Assembly: GCF_001953885.1 (NCBI RefSeq)
Contig: NZ_MQUS01000002.1
Location: 429,754 to 493,753 of the forward strand
Direction: 5' to 3'
Source of the DNA: Streptomyces sp. IMTB 2501
Lineage (GTDB): Bacteria > Actinomycetota > Actinomycetes > Streptomycetales > Streptomycetaceae
DNA length: 64,000 nucleotides
In this document: piece by piece, positions 50,037 to 58,862 of the stretch
Layout of the letters: each line of letters opens with the position of its first letter
Position numbering within the stretch: position 1 is the stretch's first letter
The notes under the pieces: generated by a model
The model's database searches: none
Told to the model about the DNA's origin: nothing
The model's input: only the letters and a program-made list of their open reading frames with translations
Program-made: the position numbers and the translations under genes

Positions 50037-50495
50037 CTACAGCAGTCCGGTGCGTCGCTGGATGGCGTACTGGTCCATCAGCTTGCCCCGGGTCGTCTCC
50101 AGCCGGTGGGCGAGGATCTCGGCCACCGTCCGGACCAGGGAGAGCCCGAGCAGCGGGTCCTCCACGCTCAGCGCGAGCACCGAGGGTCCGTCGAACTCGT
50201 AGGCCCGTACGTTGCTGAAGGCCACCGCGCCGAAGTCCCACTGGTACGGCGGGAACAGCCAGGACCAGCCGAGCAGGTCGCCGGCGCCGAGGGAGGCCAC
50301 CGTCACCCGCTGCCGGGAGGTGACCTGCTGGTCCAGGTGGACCGCCCCCGAACGGATCACCCAGAACCGGTCGGCGGTGCCGCCCGCCTCGAAGATGCGC
50401 GTGTCCTCCGGGAACGAGACCTCCTCGGCCAGTTCCATCAGGCGCTCGCGCTGCTGCTGGGGCAGGGCGGTCAGCAGTTTTATCGCTTTGGTCAT
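50037..50495 (-). CDS. Stand-alone cyclic-nucleotide-binding domain protein
   Basis: A 152-aa protein consisting of a Crp-like beta-roll only: LPQQQRERLMELAEEVSFPE, DRFWVIRSGAVHLDQQV, VASLGAGDLLGWSWLFPPYQ and an Ala/Val-rich helix ending RGKLMDQYAIQRRTG. There is no C-terminal HTH, so it is not itself a DNA-binding Crp. The GDLLGWSW segment replaces the usual GE(L) phosphate cassette, so true cAMP binding is doubtful. It could be a small-molecule sensor for a partner protein. Confidence 0.85.
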   Translation of the reverse strand: MTKAIKLLTALPQQQRERLMELAEEVSFPEDTRIFEAGGTADRFWVIRSGAVHLDQQVTSRQRVTVASLGAGDLLGWSWLFPPYQWDFGAVAFSNVRAYEFDGPSVLALSVEDPLLGLSLVRTVAEILAHRLETTRGKLMDQYAIQRRTGLL

Positions 50496-50629
50496 GGCGC
50501 GGGGCTCCTCGCCGGCAGCGGTTCGGGTGCGTTCCTCTCAGCCCATTTCAGCCGCTGCCGCCCCTGCGAGCACCTCGAAGGGCGCGGATTTCCTCGCCGG
50601 ATCACCGGTTCGCCGCCGGTTCCGGGCAG

Positions 50630-50735
50630 TAAAAAGCCCTGGCTGGACGGGGGAGACCAGCCAGGGCCGTGTGCGGTGACGCTCAGGAGGGAGGAAGGAC
50701 GGTTCCGGTCACCTCCGGCATCACGTATGTATGAA
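50630..50735 (-). ncRNA. Candidate small RNA or attenuator ending in an intrinsic terminator
   Basis: On the minus strand an 11-bp perfect stem GCCCTGGCTGG / CCAGCCAGGGC (50636-50667) is followed by TTTTT, a textbook rho-independent terminator that is rare in Streptomyces. Upstream, GGAGGTGACCGGAAC and CGTCCTTCCTCC can pair and sequester a Shine-Dalgarno. GGAAC-N18-CGTT (50760 to 50734) could be a promoter. It lies between two same-strand genes and could be an independent small RNA or the trailer of the 81-aa protein gene. Confidence 0.5.
50636..50667 (-). terminator. Intrinsic terminator (stem plus T-tract)
   Basis: 11-bp perfect GC-rich stem, 10-nt loop, then five T residues on the minus strand (50635-50631). 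Confidence 0.85.
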
Positions 50736-50776
50736 CGATAAACCATCTGGTGTGCGTTCCGGAAATCGGAAGCCGG

Positions 50777-51022
50777 TCACGTGACCTGTTTCACGCCTTC
50801 CGCCGGGGCCGGCCGCCGCCCGCCCGGACACACGATCTCCTCCAGCACCTGCAGCACCGCCTCGAACGCCCGCGCCCGGACCGCCGCCTCCCGCGCGCCG
50901 TCCGGATCAGTCGACGCCAGGCTCCGCGCACGCTCCTGCCAGGCCCGCTCCTCCTCGGCCGCCCGCTCCCGGGCGCGCTGGATGCGTCGCAACAACTCGT
51001 CCGCGTTCACGCCATCGGTCAT
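50777..51022 (-). CDS. Hypothetical 81-aa coiled-coil protein
   Basis: MTDGVNADELLRRIQRARER, then AAEEERAWQERARSLASTD and AVRARAFEAVLQVLEEIV: almost entirely charged helix, likely coiled coil. No family recognised. The ATG at 51022 fits the onset of helical periodicity; the longer frame upstream has unsuitable composition. It lies divergent from the sigma-factor gene across 264 bp and could be regulated with it. Function unknown. Confidence 0.65.
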   Translation of the reverse strand: MTDGVNADELLRRIQRARERAAEEERAWQERARSLASTDPDGAREAAVRARAFEAVLQVLEEIVCPGGRRPAPAEGVKQVT

Positions 51023-51286
51023 GCCGACCGGGTACCCCCCAGGCCCGCGGTGATGACACGGGAACCGGGTTCTGCCTGTGCGGTGTTTGCCCGCCCGGAG
51101 CACAGGGCAGGCGGAATTCGTGCTTCGGACCGGAGGCGCGCGCCCAGCGGGAACCGTACGACCGCCGGGGACCCTTCCGGCGGACCGGGTGGCTCACCCC
51201 GGCGGGCTCTGATCCCACCGTGAGGCATGGCCGCGGAAGCCCGTTCCGGCGGTGCGCCCTGAAACCACGTTCAGGAGCGATTGCGC

Positions 51287-52138
51287 ATGCTGACCGATTT
51301 GTCGACAAGCCGCCCCAGCGCACCCGACCCGACCGCCGACACCGCACCCGCGCTCAGAACCCACGACGACGCCCCCGACACCGCGGAGCTGTTCGCCCGG
51401 CTCGCGGGCCTGGGTGACGGCCCAGAACGGAACGCCGTACGCGGCGAACTCGTCACCGCCTGGCTGCCCATGGCCCACCGCATCGCCGGCCGCTTCCGCG
51501 ACCGGGGCGAGTCCGTCGAGGACCTGCGGCAGGTGGCCGCGCTCGGGCTGGTCAAGGCCGTCGACCGGTTCGACCCCTCCCGCGGGGCCTTCGAGAGCTA
51601 TGCCGTGCCGACCGTCACCGGCGAGGTCAAGCGGCACTTCCGGGACCGGATGTGGGCCCTCAGGGTGCCGCGCCGGGTCCAGGAACTGCGCAACCGGGTG
51701 CGCCTGGCCCGCCGCGAACTCGCCCAGCACCCCGGCAGCCCCGAACCCACCGTCACCGCCATCGCCGCCCACACCGGCCTTACCGAGGACGAGGTCGGCG
51801 CGGGCCTGGAGGCGCTGGAGAGCTTCAGCACCCTGTCCCTGGACGCCGAACTGTCCGCCGGGGACGACGGCTGCAGCCTCGCCGACACCCTCGGCACGAC
51901 GGACACCTCCTACGACGTCGTGGTCGACCGTGAGGCCGCGAAGGCGGGGCTGCGCCGACTGCCCGAGCGGGAACGGGCCATCCTCTACATGCGGTTCTTC
52001 GAGGACATGACGCAAAGCCGCATCGCCGACCGGCTGGGCATCTCCCAGATGCACGTCTCCCGGCTGATCAGCCGCAGCTGCGCCCGCGTCCGCGACGAGG
52101 CGCTGGGCCGGTGCGCCGAGGGCGCACGCCCGGCATGA
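51287..52138 (+). CDS. SigB/SigF-family RNA polymerase sigma factor
   Basis: A 283-aa group 3 sigma factor. Region 2 is VEDLRQVAALGLVKAVDRFD with ESYAVPTVTGEVKRHFRDRM, region 3 VPRRVQELRNRVRLARREL, and region 4 RERAILYMRFFEDMTQSRIA, DRLGISQMHVSRLISR. The first 40 residues are a disordered extension. This class controls stress and sporulation genes in Streptomyces and is usually held by RsbW-like anti-sigma factors; one such kinase-like protein is encoded at 56185-56619. Which of the several paralogues this is remains open. ATG 51287 chosen over a TTG two codons earlier. Confidence 0.93.
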   Translation: MLTDLSTSRPSAPDPTADTAPALRTHDDAPDTAELFARLAGLGDGPERNAVRGELVTAWLPMAHRIAGRFRDRGESVEDLRQVAALGLVKAVDRFDPSRGAFESYAVPTVTGEVKRHFRDRMWALRVPRRVQELRNRVRLARRELAQHPGSPEPTVTAIAAHTGLTEDEVGAGLEALESFSTLSLDAELSAGDDGCSLADTLGTTDTSYDVVVDREAAKAGLRRLPERERAILYMRFFEDMTQSRIADRLGISQMHVSRLISRSCARVRDEALGRCAEGARPA

Positions 52139-52156
52139 CGCGCGGCCGACGGACCG

Positions 52157-54412
52157 TCACTTCTTCGGCCGGTCCGCTCCGGTGGTGATGCCCAGCGGCC
52201 GGGCCAGGCCCGAGACCGCCTCGTCCAGCCGCTGGAGATGGCGCAGCACCCGGTCGGTGACCCGGCCGTAGCGCGGGGTGCGCAGGGTTCCCGGCTCCAG
52301 CATCGAGGCGATGCTCGGGCCTCGCTCGATCTCCGCCGTGGCGCGCGGGTCGGCGACATGCGCGGAGATCGCCTCGATGTTGTGCACGATCCGCGCACAC
52401 GCCCCGCGCAGCCGGGGGTCCGCCGCGATCGACGGATGCGTGGGCAGCAGTTCGGCCGTGGCCGCGAGCGAACGCCCGTGATAGGCGCAGGTCTCCAGCA
52501 GCGCCACCACATACCGGGCCGTGTCCCGACGGGCGCGCAGCGGAGCGATCGGATGGGTCAACGGCTCGGTGGCCGCGCGCAGGTCGGCCAGCGCCTGGTC
52601 CAGATCGCGGGCCTGCTCCACCAGATCGGCGCCCGCCCCGCCGCTCAACTGGTCCACGGCGGCCCGCGTGACGTCCGCCAGCCGGTTCAGCACCTCGACG
52701 AGGAGTTCGTTGGTACGGCGGTCGGTGTGGATCGGCAGCACCACCGCCGCCGCGATCACCCCGCAGGCCGCGCCGAGCGCCGTCTCCTCCACCCGCAGCA
52801 CCAGAACCGACAGGCTGTAGGTGTTCAGCAGCGTGTACAGCAGCCCCAGCATCGCCGTGACGAAGAACGACATCAGCGTGTACGAAAGGGGCGCCGTGTA
52901 GAACATCGCGAAGATGCACACGAGTACCAGCGCGAACGCCGTCCACGTGTGGTGCCCGACCAGCCCGGCGAGCCCGATACCGGCCACCACGCCGAGCACC
53001 GTGCCCAGCAGCCGCCGGTAGCCCTTCACCAGGATCTCGCCGGTGGAGGCGGTGTTGATGAACACGATCCAGCAGGTCAGCACCGCCCAGTACCAGCGCT
53101 GACTGGACAGCAGCTCGCCGCCGACGATGGCCAGCGCGGAGCCGACGGCCACCTGCACCGCGGCCCGTGTCGTGGGACGGCTCAGACCGCCCGGCTCCGG
53201 CTCCTCCGCCTCGGCCTCCTCACCCGCCTCGATCGCGGCGTCCTCCGCGTCCAGCTCCTCGCGCGAGCGGGCCGTGGCCGGGGTGTCGTCCGACTCGTCC
53301 TGCGGTCCGTCCAGCGCCAGCCGCAGCCCCAGGGCGGCACGTGCGGCCTCGCCGAGCCCACGGAAGACGTCCTGCACGGCCGGCGAGGCCTTGGGCAGGT
53401 TCTCCTCCTCGCGGTAGCCGAGCAGCCGGTTGCGCACCTGCGCGAGCGCGGTACCGCGGGCCTCGCCGAGCGGCCGCAGCATCAGCACCCGCAGCGCCTG
53501 CAGGTCCCGGCGCAGCGCCTCCGTCGCCTCGTCCCGCACCGGCAGCTCACCGCCCAAGGGCAGCGGGGCGCCCGGCAGATGCAGGGTCAGGGTGTCGGTC
53601 CGCTCAGCACTGCGCGCGGTGAGCAGCAGCAGGCCGAGCCGTTCGGAGGCGATCTCGGCGTCGGCGGTCCGGCGCTGCAGCAGCCGGGCGACGGTCGCGT
53701 CGGAGGCGCCGTCCTCCAGCCGCCCCTGGATCATCAGCGCCGTCTCGTGCAGCCGCGCGGTGGCCGTGCGCAGATCCTCCAGGACCTTCTCCACGCCGTC
53801 CGGGCCGACGTCCAGCAACTCGGCCTGGACGGCGATCAGCTGGGCGAGCCGGGCGCGGAACGCCCGCCGCAGCCGGTCCAGGGTGCCGGCCGGGGTCTGC
53901 GGCAGCAGCACGAAGCGCGCGGCGGCACTGCAGGCGAACGCCACGCAGAGCACGCCGTACAGCGCGGGCAGTGTGGCGGTCGTCGCGTGCACGAACAGGG
54001 AGAGGAAGTAGACCTGGAAACCGATCAGTCCGAGCGCCGTGCCGCGGTCGCCGAACCGGCGGCCGTAGACCGCGCAGAAGATGAGGGCGACGAAGAACAG
54101 GTCCCCGAGGACGACCCGTTGGTTCAGCAGCGCGCCCAGCGACACCGAGGCCAGCGCCACCGGCAGACCGAGCGCGAGCGTCACGGCCTGCTGGGCGCGC
54201 TGCGTCTCGCGGATCGCGAAGGTCGACACCATCGCGGCCATGGCACCGGCGACCAGCTGGGACACCGGCACCCGCAGGGCGGCCAGCACGGCGAGGGCCA
54301 GCGCGATCGCGACGACCGTGCGCAGACCGGCGGTGAGCCTGAGCAGCCCGGGATCGGACGCCGCGAGCCGGTCCCACATCCGTACACGCCCCGACCGTCC
54401 CGCTGTGCCCAC
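52157..54412 (-). CDS. FUSC/aromatic acid exporter-family membrane protein
   Basis: A 751-aa protein with two membrane blocks of about six helices: LRLTAGLRTVVAIALALAVL, LGDLFFVALIFCAVYGRRFG, and FQVYFLSLFVHATTATLPAL in the first; RAAVQVAVGSALAIVGGELL, WYWAVLTCWIVFINTASTGE and LSYTLMSFFVTAMLGLLYTL in the second. A large soluble helical region lies between, and a C-terminal domain of about 200 residues follows. This is the FUSC arrangement of fusaric-acid/p-hydroxybenzoate-type exporters; the natural substrate is unknown. GTG 54412 has GGGAGAGAG upstream; ATG 54379 is an alternative. Confidence 0.87.
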   Translation of the reverse strand: MGTAGRSGRVRMWDRLAASDPGLLRLTAGLRTVVAIALALAVLAALRVPVSQLVAGAMAAMVSTFAIRETQRAQQAVTLALGLPVALASVSLGALLNQRVVLGDLFFVALIFCAVYGRRFGDRGTALGLIGFQVYFLSLFVHATTATLPALYGVLCVAFACSAAARFVLLPQTPAGTLDRLRRAFRARLAQLIAVQAELLDVGPDGVEKVLEDLRTATARLHETALMIQGRLEDGASDATVARLLQRRTADAEIASERLGLLLLTARSAERTDTLTLHLPGAPLPLGGELPVRDEATEALRRDLQALRVLMLRPLGEARGTALAQVRNRLLGYREEENLPKASPAVQDVFRGLGEAARAALGLRLALDGPQDESDDTPATARSREELDAEDAAIEAGEEAEAEEPEPGGLSRPTTRAAVQVAVGSALAIVGGELLSSQRWYWAVLTCWIVFINTASTGEILVKGYRRLLGTVLGVVAGIGLAGLVGHHTWTAFALVLVCIFAMFYTAPLSYTLMSFFVTAMLGLLYTLLNTYSLSVLVLRVEETALGAACGVIAAAVVLPIHTDRRTNELLVEVLNRLADVTRAAVDQLSGGAGADLVEQARDLDQALADLRAATEPLTHPIAPLRARRDTARYVVALLETCAYHGRSLAATAELLPTHPSIAADPRLRGACARIVHNIEAISAHVADPRATAEIERGPSIASMLEPGTLRTPRYGRVTDRVLRHLQRLDEAVSGLARPLGITTGADRPKK

Positions 54413-54572
54413 GCCGCCGCGCTCTCTCCCGTGCCAGAAATCGATCTACGACCCAGCATCGCACGACGGTCCGGATTACCTGCCCTCGGCCGGTGTCGCG
54501 ACCACCAGAGCACCTGCGGTGGCGCCCCCCGACCGAGCTGCGGGCACCAGGTCTTCGCTCCCGTGCGTCACA

Positions 54573-55949
54573 TCACGGGCTCCCCTTGGCCGTCCCCTCC
54601 GCCCGGGCCCGTACCTGTTCCGGCGTCAGATACGAGTTGGTGAACTCGAAGTCCTTCAGCCGGGCGGGCTTGCGGGCCTGGAAGCCGGTGCGGACGAAAT
54701 CGTCGCCCGCGACCGCGTTCAGCAGCCAGTTGGTCATCACCCGGGTCTTGGCGACGTTGGTGCGCAGCGCCGACCAGTGGTATCCGCGGGCCACCGCCTG
54801 GGCCGGCAGCCCGCGCAGCTCGATGCCGAGCGGCTTGGACACGGCGTCCTTGCCGCCGAGGTCGACGACGAGGCCCAGGTCGTGATGCACATACGGCTGC
54901 AGCGGCTGCCCCCGCAGGGTCGCGATGACATTGTCGGCGACCGTCCTGCCCTGGCGCATGGCGTGCTGCGCGGTGGGCGGGCAGACCGCGCCCTCCTCGC
55001 CCTTGGCCAGGTCCGGTACGGCGGCCGAGTCGCCGAGCGAGAACACCCCGTCGTAGCCCGGCAGGGTCATCTCCGGGGTGACCGCCAGCCGGCCGCGGAC
55101 CGTCTCCGCTCCGAGCGTGGCGATCAGCGGGCTCGCGACCACACCGGCCGTCCAGATCAGTGTGTGCGTGGGCACCACCCGGCCGTCGGTGAAGGTGACC
55201 TCCTCCGCCCCGGCCTTCTCGATCGACACGCCCAGCGACACCTCGATGCCGCGCCGCCCGAGGATCTCCTGCGCGCTGCGGCCGAGCTTGTCGCCCAGCT
55301 CCGGCATGAGCTTGGGCGCGATGTCGATCAGATGCCACTTGATCAGGCCGGGATCCAGCCGCGGGTAGCGGGTGACGGCCGCGTGCGTCAGCCGCTGCAG
55401 ACACGCGGCGGTCTCGGTGCCGGCGTATCCGCCGCCGACCACCACGAACTGCAGCCGGGCCGCCCGCTCTAGCGGGTCGTCGCTGGCGTCGGCGAGGTCG
55501 AGCTGGGTGATGACGTGGTCGCGGATGTAGGCGGCCTCGGCGAGGGTCTTCATCCCGAAGGCGTGGTCGGTCAGCCCCGGGATGTCGAAGGTGCGGGTCA
55601 CGCTGCCCGGAGCCAGCACGATGTAGTCGTAGGGCTCGTTGACGATCTGGTCGGTGATGGTGCGGACGACGCACACCTTGGCCTTCAGATCCACGCCGAT
55701 CGCGCCGCCGGGCAGGATCCGGGTGCGGTACTTCTTGCTGCGGCGCAGGCTCAGGGCGATCGACTGCGGCGTGAGCACACCGGAGGCGACCTGGGGCAGC
55801 AGGGGCAGATACAGCTGGTACGAGTAAGGCGTCACCAGGGTGACGTCGGCCTCGGCGGGAGCGAGTTTCCGCTCCAGGCGGCGCACGCACTCGACGCCGG
55901 CGAAGCCTGCGCCAACCACCAGGATCCTGGGTCGTGTCACGGTGTTCAT
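54573..55949 (-). CDS. ndh: Type II NADH dehydrogenase (NDH-2-like)
   Basis: A 458-aa pyridine nucleotide-disulfide-fold enzyme. The first FAD loop is RILVVGAGFAGVECVRRLER, then LVTPYSYQLYLPLLPQVASG. The NADH loop is LQFVVVGGGYAGTETAACLQ, followed by HLIDIAPKLMPEL and the second FAD contact GYDGVFSLGDSAAVPD. It has no proton-pumping subunits and probably transfers electrons from NADH to menaquinone at the membrane. The family C-terminal amphipathic region is present. ATG 55949. Relatives occur in many copies in Streptomyces. Confidence 0.88.
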   Translation of the reverse strand: MNTVTRPRILVVGAGFAGVECVRRLERKLAPAEADVTLVTPYSYQLYLPLLPQVASGVLTPQSIALSLRRSKKYRTRILPGGAIGVDLKAKVCVVRTITDQIVNEPYDYIVLAPGSVTRTFDIPGLTDHAFGMKTLAEAAYIRDHVITQLDLADASDDPLERAARLQFVVVGGGYAGTETAACLQRLTHAAVTRYPRLDPGLIKWHLIDIAPKLMPELGDKLGRSAQEILGRRGIEVSLGVSIEKAGAEEVTFTDGRVVPTHTLIWTAGVVASPLIATLGAETVRGRLAVTPEMTLPGYDGVFSLGDSAAVPDLAKGEEGAVCPPTAQHAMRQGRTVADNVIATLRGQPLQPYVHHDLGLVVDLGGKDAVSKPLGIELRGLPAQAVARGYHWSALRTNVAKTRVMTNWLLNAVAGDDFVRTGFQARKPARLKDFEFTNSYLTPEQVRARAEGTAKGSP

Positions 55950-56184
55950 CCCTTTCTGCGGCTCCAGGCGGTCCGACTCGACGCCGTTCGCCTGCCTGGA
56001 TCGAGGCGCACCAGCTTCGATCCCACCGTGCCCCGGACCGTTCCGCCAGCCGGGCGCGGCAGGCAGACGAACGCGTGGGCACCAGCATGCCCCCACACGG
56101 GGCGGAGTAACCGGGGTTCGCACACTTACACGTCGTACGCGCAGGCGGCGTACGACGCGTGAGCGGCCGCCGGTCCTTACGGCG

Positions 56185-56619
56185 TCACCAGGGCAGGAAC
56201 GCGTGGATGTCCTTGCCCTCGTCGTGCACGATGACGCTGACCTGTGTGCACAGCGTGTGCAGCAGGTGCCAGCCGATGCCGCCGCCACCCGTGCCCGGGT
56301 GGAAGGGCCGCGCTCTGGGCCTGACCGTGCTCGTGTCGTGCATCGTCACGTGCACACCGTCGAAGGTGCGGCGCAGCCGCAGACCGAACGGCCCGGGCGC
56401 GTACTGGATCGCGTTGGCGGCCAGTTCCGTCACGACCAGCAGGATGTCGTCCCAGTACTCGTGCGCGGCCGGCGGCGAGCGCAGGGCGAGCGCGCCCAGG
56501 AACTCCTCCGCGGCGAGCCGCGCCTCCGTGACATTGTGCAGCTCACCCGCGAAGGAGAAGACGCGCTCATAGCTGTCCTCCGCAGGAGGTATGCCGCCCC
56601 CGCGCCGCTCCGTCGACAT
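56185..56619 (-). CDS. RsbW-like serine/threonine anti-sigma kinase domain protein
   Basis: A 144-aa HATPase_c_2 protein: DDILLVVTELAANAIQYAPG (N-box), VHVTMHDTSTVRPRARPFHP and GGGGIGWHLLHTLCTQVSVI (G-box). The reduced G1 segment reads DTS where DxG is typical, so nucleotide binding should be verified. Such proteins regulate SigB-type sigma factors by binding or by phosphorylating antagonists. The sigma factor 4 kb away is a candidate partner (inference). No cysteine or sensor domain is fused. Confidence 0.88.
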   Translation of the reverse strand: MSTERRGGGIPPAEDSYERVFSFAGELHNVTEARLAAEEFLGALALRSPPAAHEYWDDILLVVTELAANAIQYAPGPFGLRLRRTFDGVHVTMHDTSTVRPRARPFHPGTGGGGIGWHLLHTLCTQVSVIVHDEGKDIHAFLPW

Positions 56620-56757
56620 CTCGCATTCCCTGGTTCCGGCCGGTCGGGGCCCCGGCGGACCCTCGGCCGAGCCGTCGTCGGTCCGATCTCCTTCTGCGTG
56701 TGCGGGTTCCCCGCAGCCGGGGGGCTATGTACGAGGGCGGCCGCGCGGCGCGGGAGG

Positions 56758-58656
56758 TCAGCGGAAGACGTCGTCCGGCTCGTCCCAGTCCGCCGGTTCC
56801 CGCGGGCCCCGCGCCACCCGGGACCGTGCCTGGTACATCGCCTCGATCTCGGCGGCGTAATGCCGGACTATCGCGTCCCGGCGCAGCTTCATCGACGGGG
56901 TGAGCAGTCCGTTGTCCGCGGCGAACGGCTCCGGCAGGACCCGGTAGACCCGGATGGACTCCGCACGCGACACGGCACTGTTCGCGGAGGCCACGGCCCG
57001 CGCGATCTCGTCCCGCAGCGCGTTCTCCTCACGGGTCTCGCGGCCCGGACCGCCACCCTGCAGCGCCAGGCCGGCCCGCCAGTGCGCGAGGAAGTCCGGG
57101 TCCAGGGTGAGCAGGGCGCCGACGCAGGGCCGGTCGTCGCCGAGCACGACCGCCTGGTGGACCAGCGGATGCATACGCAGCCGCTGCTCCAGCGGGGCCG
57201 GGGCGACACTCGTGCCGCCACTGGTGACGATGATGTCCTTCTTGCGCCCGGTGATCGTCAGATAGCCCTCGGAGTCCACCCGCCCGATGTCCCCGGTGGC
57301 CAGCCAGCCACCGCGCAGCGCGGCCCGCGTCGACGCCTCGTCACCGACATAACCCTGGAACACCGACGGGCCGCGGACCAGGATCTCCCCGTCGTCGGCC
57401 ACCTGGACCTCGGTGCCCGGCAGCGGCCGGCCCACGGTCCCGGACTTCTCCCGCCCGAGCGGCTGCATGGTGATCCCGCCGGAGGACTCGGTCAGGCCGT
57501 AGCCGTCGTTGATGCCCACCCCGATGCCCTCGTAGAACAGGGTCAGTTCACGGCTGAGCGAGGAACCGCCGGAGGTACCGCGCACCACCCGCCCGCCGAG
57601 CGCCGCCCGCAGCCTGCGGTACACCGTCCGCTCGTACAGGGCGTGCTGCAGTCTGAGGTCGAGCCCGGGACCCGGCCCGGTGCCCAGCCGGCGGCGCTCC
57701 TCGGCCACCGCGAAGTCCCGCGCGGTCTGCGCGGCCCGCTCGAACAGGACACCCCGGCCCGCCTGCTGCGCGGCCCGCAGGACATTCTTGTAGAGCTTCT
57801 CGAACACCGACGGCACGCCGTACAGATACGTCGGCCGGAACGTGCGCAGCGCCGACGCCAGCGCGGCCTCGGTCAGCTCCGGCTCGTGCGCCATCAGCAC
57901 ACCGCCGCGGACACACGTGAGCATGATCATGATGCCGTACACATGCGAGAACGGCAGGAAGGCCAGCACCGACGGCTGCTGCCCCGGCGGCGCGGCGGTG
58001 TGCGCCCAGCCGGCCAGCAGCGTGTCGCAGGGGTAGGCGAGACCGCGGTGGCTCAGCGCGCAGCCCTGGGGGCGGCCGGAGGTGCCGGAGGTGTAGACGA
58101 CCGCCGCGGTGGCGTCCGGCAGCACGATCCGGCGCAGCGACTCCACGGTGGTGTACGGCACCACCGCGCCCTGCCGGACGAGTTCGGGCACCGCGCCCGC
58201 GTCCAGCTGCCAGACATGACGCAGCCGCGGCAGCCCGGCGCACACCGTGCCGACGGTCATCACGCCCTGCTCGTCCTCGACCACCACGGCCACACAGCCG
58301 GCGTCCCGCAGGATCCACTCGGCCTGGTCGCGCGAGGAGGCCGGATGGACCGGCACGACCTCCGCGCCCACGGCCCACAGCGCAAGGCTGAACACGGTCC
58401 ACTCGTGACGGGTGCGGGACATCAGGGCCACCCGGTGGCCGGGGGAGATCCCGGCGGCGACCAGCCCCTTGGCCAGGTCGACCACCTCGTCCCGCAGCTC
58501 GAACGCCGTCACCTCCTGCCAGACCGTGGCGGCGGGATCCGCGCGGCGCGCGAGCACCGGCAGGGTGGGACTGCGCTCCGCGGTGTCGAAGACGCTGTCG
58601 GCGAGGCCGCCGGTGAGCGGCGGGGCAACGGCGGGAGCGAAAGCGACGTCGCGCAT
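56758..58656 (-). CDS. Long-chain acyl-CoA synthetase (FadD-like AMP-binding enzyme)
   Basis: A 632-aa adenylate-forming enzyme. Motif A10-like VVYTSGTSGRPQGCALSHRG (phosphate loop; the usual lysine is replaced by glutamine), LPFSHVYGIMIML, YGVPSVFEKLYKN, DGYGLTESSGGITM, GWLATGDIGRVDSEGYLTIT, GRKKDIIVTSGG and catalytic C-terminal lysine LTPSMKLRRDAI. Length and insertions fit the eukaryote-like FadD15 / FAA group that activates long-chain fatty acids. ATG 58656. Its neighbours do not form an operon with it. Confidence 0.9.
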   Translation of the reverse strand: MRDVAFAPAVAPPLTGGLADSVFDTAERSPTLPVLARRADPAATVWQEVTAFELRDEVVDLAKGLVAAGISPGHRVALMSRTRHEWTVFSLALWAVGAEVVPVHPASSRDQAEWILRDAGCVAVVVEDEQGVMTVGTVCAGLPRLRHVWQLDAGAVPELVRQGAVVPYTTVESLRRIVLPDATAAVVYTSGTSGRPQGCALSHRGLAYPCDTLLAGWAHTAAPPGQQPSVLAFLPFSHVYGIMIMLTCVRGGVLMAHEPELTEAALASALRTFRPTYLYGVPSVFEKLYKNVLRAAQQAGRGVLFERAAQTARDFAVAEERRRLGTGPGPGLDLRLQHALYERTVYRRLRAALGGRVVRGTSGGSSLSRELTLFYEGIGVGINDGYGLTESSGGITMQPLGREKSGTVGRPLPGTEVQVADDGEILVRGPSVFQGYVGDEASTRAALRGGWLATGDIGRVDSEGYLTITGRKKDIIVTSGGTSVAPAPLEQRLRMHPLVHQAVVLGDDRPCVGALLTLDPDFLAHWRAGLALQGGGPGRETREENALRDEIARAVASANSAVSRAESIRVYRVLPEPFAADNGLLTPSMKLRRDAIVRHYAAEIEAMYQARSRVARGPREPADWDEPDDVFR

Positions 58657-58862
58657 GCGCTGCTCCAGGGTGTACGGAGGGTCACACCGCCGATCGGCTC
58701 TGTGTCGGCGGTGCTTGAATGTAGCCGAGGCGAGCGCGTCCGGTGCGGGGAACGGAGAAGTCGTGATCGGCTGATGACCTGCGCGTGTCCGGGGCCCGGC
58801 GGAGACGCGTTCGGAGGTGGGTGACGGCCGGAGCGTTCAGACGTGGGCGACGGCCGGGACGC

